The translations under genes and the position numbers were made by a program. From positions 118,136 to 182,135 of the forward strand of contig NZ_WBMR01000002.1 in NCBI RefSeq assembly GCF_008923365.1: a stretch of 64,000 bases of DNA, given 5' to 3'. The notes below the pieces were generated by a model. That model saw only the letters and a program-made list of their open reading frames with translations, was not told the origin of the DNA and ran no database searches. This document shows positions 60,080-64,000 of this stretch, piece by piece. This DNA is from Actinomadura montaniterrae. Its GTDB lineage: Bacteria > Actinomycetota > Actinomycetes > Streptosporangiales > Streptosporangiaceae. Position 1 is the stretch's first letter. The number at the start of each line of letters is the position of its first letter.

Positions 60080-61211
60080 GCTCGCGGAGCGTAGTTTCGG
60101 CCGCTCGAACCTCGGTCTCGGTCGCCTCGGCCCGCACCCGTTCCGCCACCGCCGCCGTCGACGGCAGCTCCCGCACCTCCTGGGCGAGGCGGGTCGCGGC
60201 CCGCGCGCAGGACGGCTCGTCCAGCACCCGCAGGGCCGCCCGCTCGACCTCCGCCGGGGCGGGGCAGGAGGCGAGCACGGCACCGCAGCCGGACGCCGCG
60301 ACCCGCTCGGCCGTGGGGAAGTGGTCGGTCATCTGCGGGAGCATCACCTGCGGGACGCCGGCGGCCACCGCGGCCATCGCCGTGCCCGTGCCGCCGTGGT
60401 GGACGACCAGGTCACAGGAGTCCAGCGTCGGGTGCAGCGGGGTCCAGCCGGCGTGCACGACGCCGTCCGGCAGCGTCCCGAGCCGCGGGACGAGCGCGTC
60501 CGCCAGCCCGACGATCACCTCCAGCCCGCCCGCCGCGAGCCGCCGGACGATCTCGACCAGGTCGCCCGCCCTGCCGTGCTCGACCACGACGCTGCCGAAG
60601 GTCACCAGCACCCGCGGGGCCGCCGCCGGCTCCCGCGGTTCCCAGCGGCGCGCCGGCCCGTGGTAGCCGGTCGGCCGCATCGCCATGCCGGTCGTCCCGC
60701 TCGGCCACAGGCTCGGCGGCGACGGATGGACCGACGCGATCGGCCGCGGCAGCCGCCCCAGCACCTCGCTTCCACCCGCCGCGTGCTGCTCAAGCGGCGG
60801 CAGGCCCCATGCGTGCTCGATCCACGGGACTCCCGCCTCGGCGGCCGCGATCCGGCCGGCGAACTCGCACGGCTCGCTGACGACCACGTCCGGCCGGAAC
60901 GCGCCGACGAGCCCGCGCATCCCCGCGAGCGCCCGCCCGGCCAGCATTCCCCAGCCGCGGCCGCTCGCCGCCAAGGCGGCGTCCACCGATCCGGCCGCGA
61001 AGTCCACCCCGCTCGCGGCGGCGTACTCGCCGTCCCCGATGTCGCTCGGCACGACCGCCGCCGGCAGCCCGGCACCGGTGATCACCGATCCGAACCCCGG
61101 CACCGGCGTCGCGACGAGCACCTCGTCGCCGCCGCAGCGCAGGGCCCACGCCAATCCGACGAGTGGATGGAAGTGCCCGACCATCGGAACCGCGGTGAAG
61201 AGCACTCTCAA
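60015..61211 (-). CDS. Glycosyltransferase 5 (GT-B, family 1)
   Basis: A 398-residue enzyme. It starts MRVLFTAVPMVGHFHPLVGLA from a TTG codon with a GGGAGGTG site eight bases upstream. The donor block reads HHGGTGTAMAAVAAGVPQVM ... LPQMTDHFPTAERVAASG, where DH replaces the usual DQ. It is more distant from the four tandem copies at 30-36 kb than they are from one another, so it was recruited separately. It should add an NDP-deoxysugar, perhaps the first sugar on the aglycone. Its 3' end overlaps the epimerase start by 65 bases, so the last 20 or so residues (rich in Glu, Ala and Arg) may be an extension. Confidence 0.85.
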   Translation of the reverse strand: MRVLFTAVPMVGHFHPLVGLAWALRCGGDEVLVATPVPGFGSVITGAGLPAAVVPSDIGDGEYAAASGVDFAAGSVDAALAASGRGWGMLAGRALAGMRGLVGAFRPDVVVSEPCEFAGRIAAAEAGVPWIEHAWGLPPLEQHAAGGSEVLGRLPRPIASVHPSPPSLWPSGTTGMAMRPTGYHGPARRWEPREPAAAPRVLVTFGSVVVEHGRAGDLVEIVRRLAAGGLEVIVGLADALVPRLGTLPDGVVHAGWTPLHPTLDSCDLVVHHGGTGTAMAAVAAGVPQVMLPQMTDHFPTAERVAASGCGAVLASCPAPAEVERAALRVLDEPSCARAATRLAQEVRELPSTAAVAERVRAEATETEVRAAETTLREHGDHAAQGPGQLPDRAAAAAR

Positions 61212-61256
61212 CGCCAGGCACCTCCCAAGGTGTTCGTGTCCGTACTACGGCGGGGG

Positions 61257-64000
61257 CTACAGGCCGTCCGGGCTCTGGCGCAGTATCCGCACGTACTCGT
61301 CGGTGATCCGCCGGGCCAGCGACGCCGGGAAGCGGTCGGTGCGGACCGTGGTCGTCACGGCGATTCCGCCGGCGCCGGTCGGCCGCACGTCCAGCTCCAG
61401 CTCGGTGCTCATCGTGGCGGTGTCGAGGCGGCGGAGCGTGGCCTCGCAGCCGGGCAGCGACAGCACCGGCGGCGGGTCGTCCTGGAGAAGGAAGCTCGGC
61501 ATGCCGGCCAGTTCCCCGATGCGCCCGGACCGCGCCATCAGCCCGGCCACGTCGACGAACGGGACGTCCTGGGCGCCGAGCGCCGCGCCGATCGTGGCGA
61601 GCGCGTGGTCCAGCCCGCCGCCCGACGGCTTGGGCCGGACGCAGAGCAGGTCGACGCGGCACGTGACCGAGTGGGCCTGCCGGACGCCGCCGCGGTGCGC
61701 CACGGGGATCTTGACCGAGAAGTCCTCCTGACCGGTGAGCCGGTGCAGCACCAGGCCGAAGACCGCCAGCAGGCAGCCGGTCCGGGTCACGCCCTGCTTG
61801 CGTGCGAGCAGGTCCCACGGCTCCAGGCACCGGGCGTCCACCTCGCGCCGCACGGCCGCCTTGGGACCGGCCGCCGCCTCGGAGGTGCCCGTGCGGAACG
61901 GTGCCAGGGAGACGCCGCGCATCTGCGGGACGGCGTCCAGCCAGTACCGGCGCTGGCCGCCGAGGTCCACCAGGTCCAGCTCGCGCTGGTACTCCGCCCA
62001 AAGGTCGCGCAGAACGGTCCCGGGACCCGCGAACTCCGGCTCCCGCCCGTGCAGGCGCGCCGCGTAGGCGATGCCGAGCTCGCGCGCCATGACGCTCTCC
62101 GAAAGCCCGTCGAACGCGGCGTGGTGTACGGCGAGCCCGAACAGCACGCGCTCGCCGCACCGCACGAGCGCGGATCGCCAGACGTTGCCCTCCAGCACGC
62201 GCAGCGGCCGGAAGAGCACCTCGGTCAGCCTCTTCTCGGCGGACTCCGGAGAGGTCGCCTCGGGCAGATGATGCAGCTCCGGCTCCCCTGGGTCGTCGGG
62301 GAGCAGCGCGGTGGCGTCCGGCCCGCCGCGGTACGTGGCGTGCAGCGACTCGTGGCGCCGGTGGACGTCGCGCACGGCGGCCTCCAGCGCCCGGGTGTCC
62401 ACGGCCCCGCCGATCCACCAGGCCATCCGGCAGAGATCCGACTCGTCGCTCTGCTCCTCGCCCGCCGACCACAGGAAGAGCCGCTGCTGAGGGCAGAGCG
62501 GAACCTCCTCACCGGCGCCGGCCGTGCGCGCCGCCGGCGCGGGCTCCTCGCCGACCGAGTCGGCCCAGGCCGCCAGCTCGCGCACGGTCTGGGCGGCGAA
62601 CACGCGCGACGCGGGGACGGCCAGGCCGAGGACCGAGTCCAGCCGGGTGCAGAGCCGCGCGACGTCCAGCGAGTTGCCGCCGAGGGTGAAGAAGGAGACG
62701 TCGGGCGGCACCGAGGGCACGCCGAGGACCTCGCAGAACGCGGCCGCGACCTCTGCCTCCGAGCCGTCGGCCAGGTCCGTCGCGGGGCCGGTGCCCACCG
62801 GCTCCCGGGCGTCGTCGAGCAGGGCGCGCAACGCGGTCAGGTCGGCCTTGCCGTTGGCCAGCAGCGGGAGCGCCTCCACGCAGCGAATCGGCCCCGGCAG
62901 GAGGTAGCCGGGCAGCCGGGCGGCCAGCGCGGCGCGCACGGCCTCCTCCGGCGGGCCGGACGCGGGCGAACCGGACCCCGACGGGCCCGGGCCGGCCGCG
63001 ACGTAGAACAGGCCCAGCTCCCGGTAGGCGCCGTCGGGCCCGGCGATCGGGGCGGCGACCGCCTCGGCGATCCCCGGGACGCCGAGGGCCGCCTCCTCGA
63101 TCTCGCCCGGCTCGATGCGATGGCCGCGGATCTTGACCTGCCGGTCGTCGCGGCCGTCGAAGTAGAGCCGCCCGTCCGGCGACCAGTGCCCGAGGTCGCC
63201 GCTGCGGTAGAGCAGCCGCGGCTCGCCGTCCAGCACGACGTGCCGGAACCGGCGGGCGGTCAGCTCGGGGTCGTTCACGTACCCGTGGGCCAGCCCGGCG
63301 CCGCCGAGGCAGATCTCCCCGGTCTCCCCCGGGGCGCAGACCCGGTCGCCGTCCAGCACGTGGATCTCGGTGTCGGTCACCGCCTCGCCCAGCGGGATGC
63401 CCGCCGGATCCGCGCAGTCCTCCGGCCGGATGTCGCCGACCGTCACGCCGATGGAGCACTCGGCGGGCCCGTAGATGTTCAGCAGGCGGGCGTCCGGATG
63501 CCGGTCCAGGAACCGGCGGGCGTGCGCGGCGGAGGCGCGCTCGCCGCCGATGATCAGCCAGCGGAGGCCCGCGAACGCGTCGACGTCCGCCCCCACCAGG
63601 GAGTTGAACAGCGACGTCGTGAGGAACCCGGCGTTCACGCCCTCGCGCTCGACGAGCCGCCGCAGCATGCGGGGCACGAGCACGGGCTCGTCCAGCAGCA
63701 CGGTGGTGCCGCCGGTGAGCAGCACGCTCCAGCAGTCCAGCGCGAACCCGTCCCAGGTCGCGGGCGCTACCTGCGGCATGACGACACCGGGGCCGAGGTC
63801 GGCGAAGGCGCAGTCGTCCCACAGCCGCACCGTTCCGGCGTGCGGGGACACCACGCCCTTCGGCGTGCCGGTCGAGCCGGAGGTGAAGAACACCGCGGCG
63901 GGGTCGGCCGCGCCGACCCGCACCGGCCCGGGCCTGCGGCCGCGCGCCGCTGCCGCCGCCGGGTCCGGCTCGGTCAGGTGCCAGACCGGCGCCGGCAGGC
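61257..64000 (-). CDS. NRPS: adenylation, PCP and condensation domains (N-terminus beyond window)
   Basis: The frame runs from the right edge to the stop at 61257, giving over 910 residues. Domains in order: A (from before core A3, FFTSGSTGTPKG, with YGPAE and YRSGDLGHW motifs), then PCP (FFTLGGNSLDVARL, Ser attachment site), then a C domain with active-site HHAAFDG. The protein ends with the C domain; no thioesterase follows. The A-domain pocket read from the text is roughly D-G-L-F-I-G-I-I-G, which I cannot match to one amino acid with confidence. A terminal C domain could transfer the PCP-bound aminoacyl group to an amine or hydroxyl on the sugar or aglycone. The gene is co-directional with the glycosyltransferase 45 bases downstream. 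Confidence 0.85.
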   Translation of the reverse strand, partial: LPAPVWHLTEPDPAAAAARGRRPGPVRVGAADPAAVFFTSGSTGTPKGVVSPHAGTVRLWDDCAFADLGPGVVMPQVAPATWDGFALDCWSVLLTGGTTVLLDEPVLVPRMLRRLVEREGVNAGFLTTSLFNSLVGADVDAFAGLRWLIIGGERASAAHARRFLDRHPDARLLNIYGPAECSIGVTVGDIRPEDCADPAGIPLGEAVTDTEIHVLDGDRVCAPGETGEICLGGAGLAHGYVNDPELTARRFRHVVLDGEPRLLYRSGDLGHWSPDGRLYFDGRDDRQVKIRGHRIEPGEIEEAALGVPGIAEAVAAPIAGPDGAYRELGLFYVAAGPGPSGSGSPASGPPEEAVRAALAARLPGYLLPGPIRCVEALPLLANGKADLTALRALLDDAREPVGTGPATDLADGSEAEVAAAFCEVLGVPSVPPDVSFFTLGGNSLDVARLCTRLDSVLGLAVPASRVFAAQTVRELAAWADSVGEEPAPAARTAGAGEEVPLCPQQRLFLWSAGEEQSDESDLCRMAWWIGGAVDTRALEAAVRDVHRRHESLHATYRGGPDATALLPDDPGEPELHHLPEATSPESAEKRLTEVLFRPLRVLEGNVWRSALVRCGERVLFGLAVHHAAFDGLSESVMARELGIAYAARLHGREPEFAGPGTVLRDLWAEYQRELDLVDLGGQRRYWLDAVPQMRGVSLAPFRTGTSEAAAGPKAAVRREVDARCLEPWDLLARKQGVTRTGCLLAVFGLVLHRLTGQEDFSVKIPVAHRGGVRQAHSVTCRVDLLCVRPKPSGGGLDHALATIGAALGAQDVPFVDVAGLMARSGRIGELAGMPSFLLQDDPPPVLSLPGCEATLRRLDTATMSTELELDVRPTGAGGIAVTTTVRTDRFPASLARRITDEYVRILRQSPDGL

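Noticed and set aside
1..64000. CRISPR arrays, tRNA or rRNA genes, insertion sequences and phage attachment sites
   Set aside because: No regularly spaced repeats, cloverleaf-like sequences, transposase genes or integrase genes could be recognised by reading.

Overview
The window is very GC-rich throughout, with strong third-position GC bias, GTG/TTG starts and leaderless-type promoters. It carries actinobacterial gene families: a large ATP-binding LuxR (LAL) regulator, a Ser/Thr kinase, Tat/lipoprotein exports and an aromatic type II polyketide synthase. The source is a filamentous actinomycete. The genus cannot be fixed from sequence alone; an Actinomadura-like or Streptomyces-like host would fit.

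Positions 1 to 30 kb look like accessory and housekeeping chromosome. First come two giant proteins of unknown function: one is cut by the left edge, and the other has its first 260 codons split by two frameshifts. They are followed by a fused GT2/CDP-glycerol glycerophosphotransferase, a co-translated pair of surface lipoproteins (NodB-like and beta-propeller), a very large membrane protein with two different P-loop NTPase domains, a D-amino-acid dehydrogenase, a Ser/Thr kinase with a helical-repeat tail, a PF04199 hydrolase/cyclase with a SnoaL-like protein, a decayed AlkZ-type gene and a RibD/DHFR-like reductase.

Positions 27 to 64 kb form a large aromatic polyketide glycoside cluster, which continues past the right edge. 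The left arm holds a LAL regulator, four tandem macrolide-type glycosyltransferases with an MFS exporter among them, and a NarL-type regulator. The core, mostly on the minus strand, has KS-alpha, KS-beta, ACP, an asparagine-synthetase-like amidotransferase, two methyltransferases, a C-9 type ketoreductase, a didomain aromatase/cyclase, a PF04199 cyclase, a flavin hydroxylase, an aldo/keto reductase and a further SRPBCC cyclase. An opposing operon carries a SnoaL-like protein, an acyl-CoA ligase and an acyltransferase. A plus-strand operon encodes a complete acetyl-CoA carboxylase (fused beta-alpha carboxyltransferase, BCCP, biotin carboxylase) that would supply malonyl-CoA. The right arm has deoxysugar genes (3-dehydratase, 3,5-epimerase), a fifth glycosyltransferase, a 28-residue membrane microprotein and an NRPS with A-PCP-C order.

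The enzyme set closely parallels the oxytetracycline enzymes that build 6-methylpretetramid (OxyA, B, C, D, J, K, N, F) plus OxyL, OxyH and OxyP counterparts. No OxyQ-like aminotransferase or OxyT-like N-methyltransferase is present in the window. The best inference is a carboxamide-bearing tetracyclic (tetracycline/pretetramid-type) aglycone without the usual C-4 dimethylamine, decorated with several deoxysugars (at least some 3-deoxy and probably L-configured) and possibly with an amino-acid-derived acyl group. A pentangular amide polyketide is a less likely alternative, because no TcmI-type or cupin cyclases are seen. The early sugar genes (NDP-glucose synthase, 4,6-dehydratase, 2,3-dehydratase, 4-ketoreductase) are not in the window.
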